Assembly (NCBI RefSeq): GCF_007993065.1
Contig: NZ_VOPL01000002.1
Location: 372,001 to 436,000, forward strand
DNA length: 64,000 bases
Reading direction: 5' to 3'
Origin: Paracoccus aurantiacus
GTDB taxonomy: Bacteria; Pseudomonadota; Alphaproteobacteria; Rhodobacterales; Rhodobacteraceae
Positions 44,560 through 53,464 of the stretch are shown here, in pieces. The notes under the pieces are model-generated. The model was not told where the DNA came from and did not search any database. It worked only from the letters and a program-made list of their open reading frames with translations. A program made the translations under genes and the position numbers. Within the stretch, counting starts at the first letter, position 1, and each line of letters starts with the position of its first letter.

Positions 44560-45597
44560 TCAGCCCTTGATTTCGACCCCGTTCTTCGCGGCGGCTTGCA
44601 GGACCTGCGAAACGATGCGTTCGGCAATATCCTGCGCCTCGCTGCCAAGTGCGTCCGCCTCCTCGGCAGAGAACGTCTCGCCCGCGGCTTCACGCTCGCG
44701 GGTTTCAGAGACAAGCGCGATCAATTCGTCAAAATCGTTCGTGACGGCGGAATCGAGCGCGGCATCGCTGGTTGCGACGACCGGCGAAACGGCAGCGCTA
44801 TACATCAGTTGGCAGCCACCCATGATGCCCAGCACGTCGATCAGCCGGCTTTGCGCGACGAAAGCCGCCTCGTCCCCGCCGAGAAATTGCGATTCCTTCC
44901 ACTCGCCGAAATAGTCGCCGACCGTCGGCGTCATCGTCACAACTGCGGTAAATGCATCGTCGCGGTTCGGTTCCCAAGCAGCCATGTCGTCGCGCAGCGC
45001 CTTTGCCCACTTCACCATGCCCTGCGCCGCACCGAGGGCCAGATTGGCATCGAACAGAACCTCGCCCGGATCGGCGCTGCCATTGCCGTTCAGGTCCGCC
45101 TCGACCTTCACGTGGTCCTTGTCGGTTCCCCAGAAAAGCGGCTCGGTGATGGTGTGAAACAGGCTGCCTGGCTTTTCCAGAACGGTGCCGTCGGGCAGGG
45201 TCAGGTCGAATTCGGCGACGCCCTCTGCCTCGGTGCCGGGATTGCCCGCATCGAGGATCAGATCGTATTTCGCGGTCGAGGGGATACCCGCAACGATGCC
45301 TTCGATCGTCTCATACTGATTCGAGGCTGCAAGCCACTGCGCGCGCAGTGCCTGAACCGATTCGGCCAGCTTTTGCGGCTCTGCCGCCCATGCGGCTACG
45401 TAATCGCCACCATTCGCGTCGATCAGCGCGGCATAGTCCTCGGCGGCCGTCTGCATCTTCTCGGCCTCGACGATCAGCGCGTCGTTATGTTCAAGCGTAA
45501 AGGCTTTCACACTTTCAAGACCCTGCTCCTCGGTCGCGGCAAAGGCTGCGCCCGCAAAAACTACTGTCGTCATGGTCATGGCAATCTTCAGGCGCAT
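44560..45597 (-). CDS. Imelysin-like (EfeO/EfeM-type) periplasmic protein
   Basis: 345 residues with a signal peptide ending at AFA-ATEE. The imelysin helical repeat is visible, with paired halves (YVAAWAAEPQKLAESVQ and later ALDSAVTNDFDELIAL). The usual GxHxxE metal motif seems altered: the matching place reads LFHTITEPLFWG, with one extra residue before the acidic side chain. Imelysin proteins bind iron or act beside FTR1. The start follows AAGGGA. First gene of the four-gene operon. Confidence 0.8.
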   Translation of the reverse strand: MRLKIAMTMTTVVFAGAAFAATEEQGLESVKAFTLEHNDALIVEAEKMQTAAEDYAALIDANGGDYVAAWAAEPQKLAESVQALRAQWLAASNQYETIEGIVAGIPSTAKYDLILDAGNPGTEAEGVAEFDLTLPDGTVLEKPGSLFHTITEPLFWGTDKDHVKVEADLNGNGSADPGEVLFDANLALGAAQGMVKWAKALRDDMAAWEPNRDDAFTAVVTMTPTVGDYFGEWKESQFLGGDEAAFVAQSRLIDVLGIMGGCQLMYSAAVSPVVATSDAALDSAVTNDFDELIALVSETREREAAGETFSAEEADALGSEAQDIAERIVSQVLQAAAKNGVEIKG

Positions 45598-45621
45598 CGG
45601 GGTCCCTTACATTTTGTGCTG

Positions 45622-45652
45622 CCCGGACAGGCGCATGCTGTCACAATCCGGG
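45622..45652. promoter_or_regulatory. Nested inverted repeat upstream of the iron-uptake operon
   Basis: CCCGGA (45622-45627) pairs with TCCGGG (45647-45652), and inside it ACAG pairs with CTGT. It lies 25-55 bases before the imelysin gene. It may be an operator or a leader hairpin. It does not match a Fur, Irr or RirA box that I can recognise. Confidence 0.3.
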
Positions 45653-45819
45653 CGCGGTAAATTTTGGCTGTTAGATCATAACCGAGTGTTTCAGTCAACT
45701 TAGAGAAGTGGCGCGTGCGCGGTATTGCGATTGCAATTCAACTGAACGTTATGTTTCGGAATTCGGGTCAATGGCGTTATCTGGCAATCGAAACGCACAC
45801 GAACCCGTCGGAGGGGAAG

Positions 45820-46302
45820 ATGAATACTGGTTCAATTTTAACGATGACGGCGGTTCTTGCCTCGCTCGCCTTCACGCCGGCATTGGCTGATCCGGGCAAG
45901 GGTAACGGCAATGGCAAAGGCAACAAGCACCATAAAAGCGCTGGCGACAGCGGGCGGCACGGCGACGGCAAGCGCGTGAATTATGCCAAGGGCTGCCCGC
46001 CGGGACTGGCGAAGAAGGACCCGGCATGCGTCCCGCCGGGTCAGGCCAAGAAGTACAATCACGAGCGCGACCGTGATGGTGACCGCGACCATGTTCGCGA
46101 TCACGACCGCGACCGCGATCACTATCGCACCGGCGACGTATTCCGGGTCGGCGACTATACCATCATCCGCGACCTCGACCGCTACGGGCTGGAGCGGCGC
46201 GACGACTGGCGCTATTACCGTGATGGCGATCGCGCCTATCGGGTGGACAGCAATACCCGGAAGGTTCTGGCGGTGGTCGAACTGATCGACGCGTTCAACT
46301 GA
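45820..46302 (+). CDS. Secreted Asp/Arg/His-repeat protein, RcnB-like C-terminus
   Basis: 160 residues with a signal peptide (MNTGSILTMTAVLASLAF...ALA). A Gly/Lys/Asn-rich part is followed by CPPGLAKKDPACVPPGQAKK and then a low-complexity charged run of Arg/Asp/His dipeptides (about residues 80-106). The C-terminal ~50 residues (VGDYTIIRDLDRYGL, WRYYRDGDRAYRVD) resemble RcnB-type periplasmic proteins. The ATG at 45820 has GGAGGGG upstream. Divergent from the iron-uptake operon; metal binding is possible through His/Asp. Confidence 0.75.
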   Translation: MNTGSILTMTAVLASLAFTPALADPGKGNGNGKGNKHHKSAGDSGRHGDGKRVNYAKGCPPGLAKKDPACVPPGQAKKYNHERDRDGDRDHVRDHDRDRDHYRTGDVFRVGDYTIIRDLDRYGLERRDDWRYYRDGDRAYRVDSNTRKVLAVVELIDAFN

Positions 46303-46330
46303 TTTCCGCGACGGAAGGGCTTCGGCTCGG

Positions 46331-46363
46331 GCCGGCGTTGCCAAGGGGCGGCGCCGGCTTTTT
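46331..46363 (+). terminator. Rho-independent terminator
   Basis: Seven-base-pair GC stem (46331-46337 with 46352-46358) followed by five T bases at 46359-46363, 28 bases after the stop of the Asp/Arg/His-repeat gene. Confidence 0.8.
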
Positions 46364-46428
46364 CATGTGATTACATCTATTGACGTGCCCGCCGTGCAGG
46401 CAGATGGATATGCCCCGGGGGATAGACC

Positions 46429-47685
46429 ATGCCACAAATCGCCGCTCATGCCGCCGAACGTTCCGAACGCACGACATGGTTCGTCCTTGCCGGCGTAAGC
46501 CTTTGTCACATGCTGAACGATGTGATGCAGTCGCTTCTGGCCGCGATCTATCCGCTTCTGAAGGCAGAGTTCGCGCTGCAATTCTGGCAGATCGGACTTT
46601 TGACCTTTGCCTTTCAGGGAACGGCGTCGCTTCTGCAGCCGGCTGTCGGGGCATTTACGGATCGCCGACCGATGCCCATGTCGCTGCCGGTTGGCATGGC
46701 CTCGTCCTTGTGCGGGCTGGTGGCGCTGGCGCTGGCGCAGGATTACGCGGTGCTGGTGGCGGGCGCGATGATGATCGGGGTCGGGTCTGCCGTGTTCCAC
46801 CCCGAAGCGAGCCGGGTCGCGCGCATGGCATCGGGCGGGCGCTACGGCACGGCGCAAAGCTTCTTCCAGGTGGGCGGGAATGCCGGGACCGCACTTGGTC
46901 CGCTGCTTGCGGCCTTCATCGTGGTGCCGCAGGGGCGCGGGTCGATATTGTGGTTCACGCTGCTTGCGGCCCTCGGGATCATTATCCTCAGCCGCGTAGG
47001 CGTTTGGTACAGCAGCTATATGCGCGCCTCGGCGGGCCGTAAAATCGCTGTGACGCGCCACGGACTGTCGCCGGAGCGGGTGCGCATGGCGATTGTGGTT
47101 CTGGCGCTTCTGACATTCTCGAAGAATATCTACACCGCCTCGATCACCAGCTATTACACCTTCTTCCTGATCGAGAAGTTCGGGCTCACCCAGCAGCAAT
47201 CCCAGCTCATGCTGTTCCTGTTTCTTGCGGCCATGGCGGTCGGCGTGGTGCTTGGCGGTCCGCTTGGCGACCGGTTCAGACCGCTGACGGTGATCTGGAT
47301 CTCGGTTCTGGGGGCGCTGCCATTCACGCTGCTTCTGCCGCATGTCGGGCTTGTCGCGACCGGCATTCTGACCATCATCATCGGGATCGTCATTGCCTCG
47401 GCCTTTCCTGCCATCGTCGTGTTCGCGCAGGAGCTTGTGCCGGGTCGGGTGGGTCTGATCGCGGGCATCTTCTTTGGCTTCGCCTTCGGGATGGGGGGAA
47501 TCGCTGCGGCGGTGCTGGGCGTCCTCGCCGACCAGAACGGGGTGGAGTTCGTCTATCGGCTTTGCGCGTGGATGCCGCTGATGGGGGTGCTGGCGATCTT
47601 CCTGCCACGCCGTGCCGCGATGACAGCCATCCCCGCCGCAGAGGCCCGCGCCGTTGCCACGACCGGGGATCAGCCCGAAATCTGA
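46429..47685 (+). CDS. MFS exporter, fosmidomycin-resistance (Fsr) type
   Basis: 418-residue, 12-helix major facilitator. The Fsr pattern is clear: SLCHMLNDVMQSLLAAIYPLLK in helix 1 (split reading), VGSAVFHPEASRVARMASGG in helix 4-5 and FQVGGNAGTALGPL. The native substrate is unknown; the E. coli homologue exports fosmidomycin. A single gene between a terminator and a convergent TRAP operon. Confidence 0.9.
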   Translation: MPQIAAHAAERSERTTWFVLAGVSLCHMLNDVMQSLLAAIYPLLKAEFALQFWQIGLLTFAFQGTASLLQPAVGAFTDRRPMPMSLPVGMASSLCGLVALALAQDYAVLVAGAMMIGVGSAVFHPEASRVARMASGGRYGTAQSFFQVGGNAGTALGPLLAAFIVVPQGRGSILWFTLLAALGIIILSRVGVWYSSYMRASAGRKIAVTRHGLSPERVRMAIVVLALLTFSKNIYTASITSYYTFFLIEKFGLTQQQSQLMLFLFLAAMAVGVVLGGPLGDRFRPLTVIWISVLGALPFTLLLPHVGLVATGILTIIIGIVIASAFPAIVVFAQELVPGRVGLIAGIFFGFAFGMGGIAAAVLGVLADQNGVEFVYRLCAWMPLMGVLAIFLPRRAAMTAIPAAEARAVATTGDQPEI

Positions 47686-47692
47686 TCCCGTC

Positions 47693-49000
47693 TCAGCCGC
47701 CCGCCCCGTGATTGCCGCCATAACCGCTGAGCGCGGGCAGCCAGGTCGAGAGCGCAGGCAGGAAGGTCAGCGCCAGAAGCACCAGCAGCGCCGCCAGAAA
47801 GAATGGCGGCAATTCCCGGATCAGTGCGCCGGGCCTTTGGTTCGTGGCCGCCGCGATGACGAAAATCAGCCCGCCGACAGGTGGTGTCAGCAACCCGAAG
47901 GTCAGGTTCACAATCACGATCATCGCGAAGTGGTTCGGCGCGATACCAAGCGCAAAGGCGATCGGTGCCAGGATGGGAACGAGGATCATGACGCCGGGAA
48001 GCGGGTCCATGAACATGCCGAAGATCAGCAAAAGCACGTTTACCGCCAGAAGAAACGCAACCGGCGGCAGGTTCTGCGCGATTACCCAGTCAGCAAGCTG
48101 TTGCGGCACGCCCTCGATAATCAGCACCCATGCGAAGGCGCGCGCCGATGCGAGGATCAGAAGAACCGAAACCGACATGATCGCCGCCCGCCGCGCTGCG
48201 CCCCACAGGTCACGCAAGCCCATGCTGCGATAGACAAGCGTGCTGACCAGCAGCGCATAGAACACCGCCATGACGGATGCCTCGGTCGGGGTCGTGAAAC
48301 CGCTGCGGATGCCGCCGACGATCAGCGCGATCAGCAGAAGTGACGGGATAGCGTGGATGGTGTTGCGCAGCATTGTGGCGCGATCCGGCCTCGGCGCTGC
48401 GCTCAGATAGTTGCGCCTCCGGCTCATGATTCCGTTGACGGTGGCCATTGCGCCCGAGATCAGCAACCCCGGCAAAATCCCTGCCATGAAAAGCGAGCCG
48501 ACCGAAACGTTCTGATCCTGCAGCGCATAGATGATCATGGTGATCGACGGCGGGATGATCGGCCCGACAACGGCACTGGAAATCGTCAGCGCCCCGGCAT
48601 AGGCGCGGTCATATCCGCCCTTTTCCATCATCCGCGTCATCATTGCGCCCGGACCCGCCGCATCCGCAAGCGCAGACCCCGAAATGCCAGCGAACAGGGT
48701 CTGGCTGATGACGTTCGCATATCCCAGCCCGCCGCGCAGATGGCCGACGAACTGCGTCGCGAAGCGAAGCAATGACATGGAAATTGCGCCCGCCGACATG
48801 ATCTCGGCAGCCAGTATGAAGAACGGGACAGCCAGAAGCGGAAAGCTGTCGAGCCCCGAAAACATCTCTTTCGGGATGACGATCAGGGGATATGCGCCGG
48901 TCAGGCTCAGCGCGGTGAATGCCGCAAGCCCAAGCGCGAAGGCGACCGGCACCCCGATGGCCAGAAACACGAGGAACGCGCCGACCATCAGCGCGATCAT
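47693..49000 (-). CDS. TRAP transporter large permease (second system)
   Basis: 435 residues, 12 hydrophobic helices. Motifs: GISGSALADAAGPGAMM, VGPIIPPSITMIIYAL and TPTEASVMAVFYAL. ATG at 49000 overlaps the small permease stop by 4 bases. The 5' open frame to 49333 runs within the small permease gene. No catabolic gene is adjacent to suggest the substrate. Confidence 0.93.
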   Translation of the reverse strand: MIALMVGAFLVFLAIGVPVAFALGLAAFTALSLTGAYPLIVIPKEMFSGLDSFPLLAVPFFILAAEIMSAGAISMSLLRFATQFVGHLRGGLGYANVISQTLFAGISGSALADAAGPGAMMTRMMEKGGYDRAYAGALTISSAVVGPIIPPSITMIIYALQDQNVSVGSLFMAGILPGLLISGAMATVNGIMSRRRNYLSAAPRPDRATMLRNTIHAIPSLLLIALIVGGIRSGFTTPTEASVMAVFYALLVSTLVYRSMGLRDLWGAARRAAIMSVSVLLILASARAFAWVLIIEGVPQQLADWVIAQNLPPVAFLLAVNVLLLIFGMFMDPLPGVMILVPILAPIAFALGIAPNHFAMIVIVNLTFGLLTPPVGGLIFVIAAATNQRPGALIRELPPFFLAALLVLLALTFLPALSTWLPALSGYGGNHGAGG

Positions 49001-49530
49001 TGATGCGCCTCGGGTGTTGCAGGGTCGAAACCGTGACGCAGATAGCGCCGGGCGATCAGCAACAGGTGGATTCCCATCAGCGCAAATCCAACCGGCATCG
49101 CCGCATAGACCCACGACATCTTCATTCGCAGGGCAGCAGAAAGCTGGAACTGTGCCCGCATCATATAGTCCCAGCCAATGCGTATCATCACGGCGAAGAA
49201 GACCAGCAGCAGCACCAGTACGATCGCCCGCACGATGAATGCCGCGCGCGCGGGCAGCGCACCTTGCAGGCTGGAAAGCGCGACATGCGCACCCTCGCGA
49301 AGGGCAAGCCCTGCACCCAGAAAGACCAGCCATATCATCGTGTAACGCGCCACCTCATCGGCCCAGGGAAGCGAGCGGTCGGTTGCGAAGCGCAGGGTCA
49401 CATTCCAGCCCACGACCACGGCCATCACGATCAGCGCCGCGACGATCAGCGCGGCGTTCAGGCCCAGGAAGATGCGCTCTGCCAGGGGCGGGGGACGACT
49501 GCCCCCCGCATCGCTTTCATCAATGCTCAC
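48997..49530 (-). CDS. TRAP transporter small permease (second system)
   Basis: 177 residues, four membrane helices, with GWNVTLRFATDRSLPWADEVARY as the DctQ signature (read in parts). GTG start at 49530 overlaps the solute-binding protein stop by 4 bases, so all three subunits are translationally coupled. Confidence 0.9.
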   Translation of the reverse strand: MSIDESDAGGSRPPPLAERIFLGLNAALIVAALIVMAVVVGWNVTLRFATDRSLPWADEVARYTMIWLVFLGAGLALREGAHVALSSLQGALPARAAFIVRAIVLVLLLVFFAVMIRIGWDYMMRAQFQLSAALRMKMSWVYAAMPVGFALMGIHLLLIARRYLRHGFDPATPEAHQ

Positions 49531-50498
49531 TGCGTGGCAATGATGCTGTCCATCAGTTCCTTGCCGAACTGCGCCTGATATTCGACATAGACGTCGGCCA
49601 GCTTGTCCTGAAACGCCTTCTTGTCTTCGGGCGTCAGCTCGTTCACCTCCATCCCGCGCTCTTTCAGGGCGGCAACGCCTTCGGCCTCGACCGTATCGAC
49701 ATAGCCGCGCATCGCGGCAACGGCTGCATCGCCAGCCTTTTCGAACGCGGCCTTTTGCGTGTCATCAAGGCTGTCCCACAGTTTCTTTGATACCATCACA
49801 ATCGCGGGCGAGTAGACATGCCCGTCAAGCGAGGCATATTTCTGAACCTCGTCCAGCTTGGCCGAGACAATGACCGACAGCGGATTTTCCTGCCCGTCGA
49901 TCGCACCCTGTTCCAGCGCCGGGATCACTTCCGGCCATGCCATCGGGGTCGGTGCCGCGCCAAGCGCGGTGAATGCCTTCAGGTGGACCGGGTTCTCCAT
50001 CGTGCGGATCTTCAGACCGGCCAGATCCTCGGGCTTGGCGACCGGGCCACGATTATTGGTGATATGGCGGAAACCCTGCTCTCCCCAGGCGAGCGCGTGG
50101 GTGCCGACATCGTCGAACTTGACCAGCATCTCGTCGCCGATCGGCCCGTCGAGCACAGCGCGCGCATGGGCGAGGTCGCGAAACAGGAAGGGCACATCGA
50201 ACACGCCGACTTCGGGGACAAAATTCGACAATGTCCCGGACGAGGCGATGGTCGCGTCGACCGTGCCGATCTGAAGCCCCTCGATCACCTCGCGTTCGCC
50301 GCCGAGGCCCGATGACGGGAAATGCTTGACCGTGAATGCGTCGCCGAGTTCCGCCTTCAGCGCCTCGTCAAATGCTTTTGCGCCGGCACCGTAATGGCTG
50401 TCCTCTGCCAGTGCATAGCCCAGCTTGATTTCGGCTGCGGGCGCTGCCAGCGCGGTCGAGAAAAGCAGCGCCGCCGCCATTGCGAAGTGTTTGGTCAT
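49527..50498 (-). CDS. TRAP transporter solute-binding protein (second system)
   Basis: 323-residue DctP-family receptor with a signal peptide ending AAPAAEIKL. The ligand-anchoring arginine is in LAGLKIRTMENPVHLKAF; GWPEVIPAL-like MAWPEVIPALEQGAIDGQENP follows. The pattern suits a carboxylate or sugar-acid ligand. 65 bases downstream of the DsbA-like gene on the same strand. Confidence 0.92.
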   Translation of the reverse strand: MTKHFAMAAALLFSTALAAPAAEIKLGYALAEDSHYGAGAKAFDEALKAELGDAFTVKHFPSSGLGGEREVIEGLQIGTVDATIASSGTLSNFVPEVGVFDVPFLFRDLAHARAVLDGPIGDEMLVKFDDVGTHALAWGEQGFRHITNNRGPVAKPEDLAGLKIRTMENPVHLKAFTALGAAPTPMAWPEVIPALEQGAIDGQENPLSVIVSAKLDEVQKYASLDGHVYSPAIVMVSKKLWDSLDDTQKAAFEKAGDAAVAAMRGYVDTVEAEGVAALKERGMEVNELTPEDKKAFQDKLADVYVEYQAQFGKELMDSIIATQ

Positions 50499-50563
50499 GA
50501 TGTCCTCCCTTTTTCGACGACAGATTGGTCAGGAAGGGCGGATGCGTCAATGCCGATGCGGCA

Positions 50564-51220
50564 TCAAAGCAGGTCTTTGCGCGCCTGCGCGACCAGCTTC
50601 TTCAGGTCAGAGAGGCCCAGCTTGCCGAACGCGGCCTCATGCCCCGCGATAAAGGTGGGGGTGCCGGTCAGCATCATGGTATCGGCCAGATCCATCGTCT
50701 CGTAAATCTGATCGAGGATCTCGCGCTTCTCCATATCGGTTTTCAGTTTCGGTATATCCAGGCCGGCCTGTCGCGCCGCGCGCATCACCGTCGCCTCTTC
50801 GGCGCGGCCCTTCATCGACATAAGGGCACTGTGCAGCTGCCAGTATTTGCCCTGCTTCAGCGATGCGAGCGACGCCTTCGCTGCAAAAAACGACCCGTCC
50901 CCGAAGACCGGCCATTCGCGAAAGACCACCCTCAGCTTAGGGTCTTCGCCGATCAGTCGCTGCACGTCTGTCATATTGCTGCGGCAGAACGGGCAATTAT
51001 AGTCGAAGAACTCGGTAAGGGTGACGTCGCCGTCGGGATTGCCCAGAACCGGCAGGGCCGGGTTGCGTTCGATGATCCTGCGCAGTTCTTCGGGCATCGG
51101 GTTCGGATGCGGCGTCTGCGCTTTGCCAGATGCAGGCAGGACGAGACAGGCAGCGCCCGCCGCGCCTGCCGCAATCAACTCTCGCCTGTCCGGCCCGCTT
51201 CGCTTCGCCTGTTCCGACAT
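50564..51220 (-). CDS. DsbA family thiol-disulfide oxidoreductase
   Basis: 218 residues. Twin arginines R12-R13 and a hydrophobic run suggest Tat or Sec export. The active site is C76-P-F-C79 in FFDYNCPFCRSN and the cis-proline loop is TGTPTFIAG. This is the BdbD/Com1-like single-domain type that acts in the periplasm. Start at 51220 (MSEQAKRSG) gives the signal; the frame to 51337 adds an arginine-rich stretch without support. Confidence 0.88.
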   Translation of the reverse strand: MSEQAKRSGPDRRELIAAGAAGAACLVLPASGKAQTPHPNPMPEELRRIIERNPALPVLGNPDGDVTLTEFFDYNCPFCRSNMTDVQRLIGEDPKLRVVFREWPVFGDGSFFAAKASLASLKQGKYWQLHSALMSMKGRAEEATVMRAARQAGLDIPKLKTDMEKREILDQIYETMDLADTMMLTGTPTFIAGHEAAFGKLGLSDLKKLVAQARKDLL

Positions 51221-51383
51221 CTGCACGCCCTTCCTTCCTTTCGATTTCCTTCGGCAAGGGTGGCGGGCTGGACTGCGATAGACAAGTGGGCGGCGCAAAC
51301 GATGACGTGATGGGGCGCGAGTGTCGCGATTGTTCAACCGTCACATAACTGATACCGCAATGTCGCAAATCGACGGGGGCGAC

Positions 51384-52850
51384 ATGGCCGATTCTGACCT
51401 TAAATCCTGGAAAACGCTCAATAAGGACCTGGAGCGGATATCGACGCTGGAACAGGCGGTGGCCTATGTCTCGCGTCCGCTTGTCGCGCCGGGCATCGGG
51501 CTGGCCTTCATGGTGCTGGTCGGGCTGATCGTGGCGTCCTTCACGGGGATCGGTGCAACGACGGCAATCGTGATCGCGGCGGCCGTCGTCGGCGCCTATA
51601 TGGCACTGAATATCGGCGCCAACGATGTCGCGAACAATATGGGTCCGGCGGTGGGCGCACGCGCCATGACCATCGGTTCGGCCCTCGTCGTCGCGGCCAT
51701 CTGCGAAACCGCGGGTGCGTTGCTGGCGGGTGGCGATGTCGTCTCGACCGTGTCGCGCGGGATCATCGCACCCGAAAGCGTGGCGCAGCCCGGCGTGTTC
51801 ATCTGGGCGATGTTTTCAGCGCTGCTGGCAGGCGCGCTGTGGATCAACCTTGCGACATGGATCGGCGCGCCGGTCTCGACCACGCATTCCATCGTTGGCG
51901 GGGTGATGGGCGCGGGCATTGCTGCCGCAGGTTTTGCGGCGGTGAACTGGCCGACCATGGGGGCGATTGTGGCAAGCTGGGTCATCTCGCCCCTGATGGG
52001 CGGCGTGATTGCGGCGGCATTTCTGGCCTTCATCAAGACGAAGATCATCTACACACCCGATATGATGGCGTCGGCCCGGCGGTGGGTGCCGGTGCTGATC
52101 GGCATCATGGCCGGCACCTTTGCGGCCTATCTGGCGCTGAAGGGGTTCAGCAAGCTGGTCAAGATCGGCCTTGGGCCCGCGCTTCTGCTTGGCCTCGTGA
52201 TCGGCATCGTCACGACCTTCATCATGCGCCCCGTGATCGCGCGTCAAAGCGTGGGGCTGGAAAATCGCAAGAAGTCGCTGAAAGAGCTTTTTGCCATTCC
52301 GCTGGTCCTTTCGGCGGCGCTACTGTCCTTTGCGCATGGTGCAAACGACGTCGCGAATGCCGTGGGGCCGCTGGCCGCAATCGTCCATGCCGTGCAGGAC
52401 GGTGCATCCGGCGACAAGGTGCAGATCCCGCTTTGGGTGATGCTGATCGGCGGCGTCGGCCTGTCTGTGGGGCTGCTACTGTTCGGCCCGAAGCTGATCA
52501 ACATCGTCGGCAACGAGATCACCCGCCTGAATGCCATGCGTGCCTACTGTGTCGCGCTTTCGGCAGCATTTACGGTGATTATCGCATCATGGCTGGGGCT
52601 GCCGGTCAGTTCGACCCATATCGCTATCGGCGGCATCTTTGGCGTCGGCTTCTTCCGCGAATGGTATCACGAGCGCATGCTGGGTGAGCGGCGCATCGAT
52701 ACCGATTCCACAGCCGAACAGCGCCGCCGCCGCAAGGTCGTGCGCAGATCCCATTTCACCACGATTCTGGCCGCATGGCTGATTACCGTTCCTGCGGCTG
52801 CGGTCCTCTCGGCGGCGCTTTACTGGATCTTTACCAGCATGTGGCTGTGA
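51384..52850 (+). CDS. pit: Inorganic phosphate transporter, Pho4/PiT family
   Basis: 488-residue membrane protein with the two PiT signature repeats: NIGANDVANNMGPAVGARA and FAHGANDVANAVGPLAAI. Long hydrophobic segments flank both. It moves phosphate (as metal phosphate or with Na+/H+). ATG at 51384 follows GGGGGC; in-frame starts at 51360 (ATG) and 51321 (GTG) have weaker sites. The phosphatase gene begins 3 bases after its stop. Confidence 0.93.
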   Translation: MADSDLKSWKTLNKDLERISTLEQAVAYVSRPLVAPGIGLAFMVLVGLIVASFTGIGATTAIVIAAAVVGAYMALNIGANDVANNMGPAVGARAMTIGSALVVAAICETAGALLAGGDVVSTVSRGIIAPESVAQPGVFIWAMFSALLAGALWINLATWIGAPVSTTHSIVGGVMGAGIAAAGFAAVNWPTMGAIVASWVISPLMGGVIAAAFLAFIKTKIIYTPDMMASARRWVPVLIGIMAGTFAAYLALKGFSKLVKIGLGPALLLGLVIGIVTTFIMRPVIARQSVGLENRKKSLKELFAIPLVLSAALLSFAHGANDVANAVGPLAAIVHAVQDGASGDKVQIPLWVMLIGGVGLSVGLLLFGPKLINIVGNEITRLNAMRAYCVALSAAFTVIIASWLGLPVSSTHIAIGGIFGVGFFREWYHERMLGERRIDTDSTAEQRRRRKVVRRSHFTTILAAWLITVPAAAVLSAALYWIFTSMWL

Positions 52851-52853
52851 CAG

Positions 52854-53426
52854 ATGCGCGACTGGCCCGATCTGTACCTGATGCGACATGGCCAGACCGA
52901 ATGGAATGCAGTTGGTCGCATGCAGGGTCATCGTGACAGCCCGCTGACGGCTTTGGGCAGGGTGCAAGCGGCGAAGCAGGCAGACATCATGGCCCCCGTT
53001 CTGGCGTCGGCGGCGCCACCGGCGCTGTGCGCCAGCCCGCTGGGCCGCGCGGTCGCGACGGCCGAAATTGTCTTTGCCGGGCGACGCTTCGCAACCGATG
53101 AGCGCTTTCGCGAGATTTCTGTCGGCGAATTCGAAGGCCGGACCCGTGCAGAGCTGGAGGCCTGTTATCCCGCGCTTTTCGCGGAAAGCTGGCTGGGCTG
53201 GTATGATCGCGCACCGGGAGGAGAGCGTCTGTCGGACCTGCGTGGCCGCGTAACGGAGGCCCTGTCGGCACTGGCAGGACCGACGGCGATCGTCTGTCAC
53301 GGGATTACCCTTCGGATGATCCGCCTTGTCGTTCTTGGCTGGCCCGACACCCGGCTGGAGGAGATGGAGGTGCGTCAGGGCGCGGTTCACCTGATGCGTG
53401 GCGGAAGGCACGAAATGCTTGTATAG
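52854..53426 (+). CDS. Histidine phosphatase family protein
   Basis: 190-residue phosphoglycerate-mutase-like phosphatase. The phospho-histidine motif LMRHGQTEWNAVGRMQG is N-terminal, SPLGRAVATAEIV follows, and the second histidine is in AIVCHGITLRMI. Substrate not identifiable. It is 3 bases after the phosphate transporter, so likely cotranscribed. Confidence 0.9.
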   Translation: MRDWPDLYLMRHGQTEWNAVGRMQGHRDSPLTALGRVQAAKQADIMAPVLASAAPPALCASPLGRAVATAEIVFAGRRFATDERFREISVGEFEGRTRAELEACYPALFAESWLGWYDRAPGGERLSDLRGRVTEALSALAGPTAIVCHGITLRMIRLVVLGWPDTRLEEMEVRQGAVHLMRGGRHEMLV

Positions 53427-53464
53427 ACCGGGGATAGCCAGTCGCGCAGTTTACGGTATTCAGC

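Noticed and set aside
46363..47721. 452-codon minus-strand frame opposite the MFS exporter
   Set aside because: The plus-strand gene has clear Fsr signatures; the reverse translation is His/Arg/Asp-rich and lacks domains.
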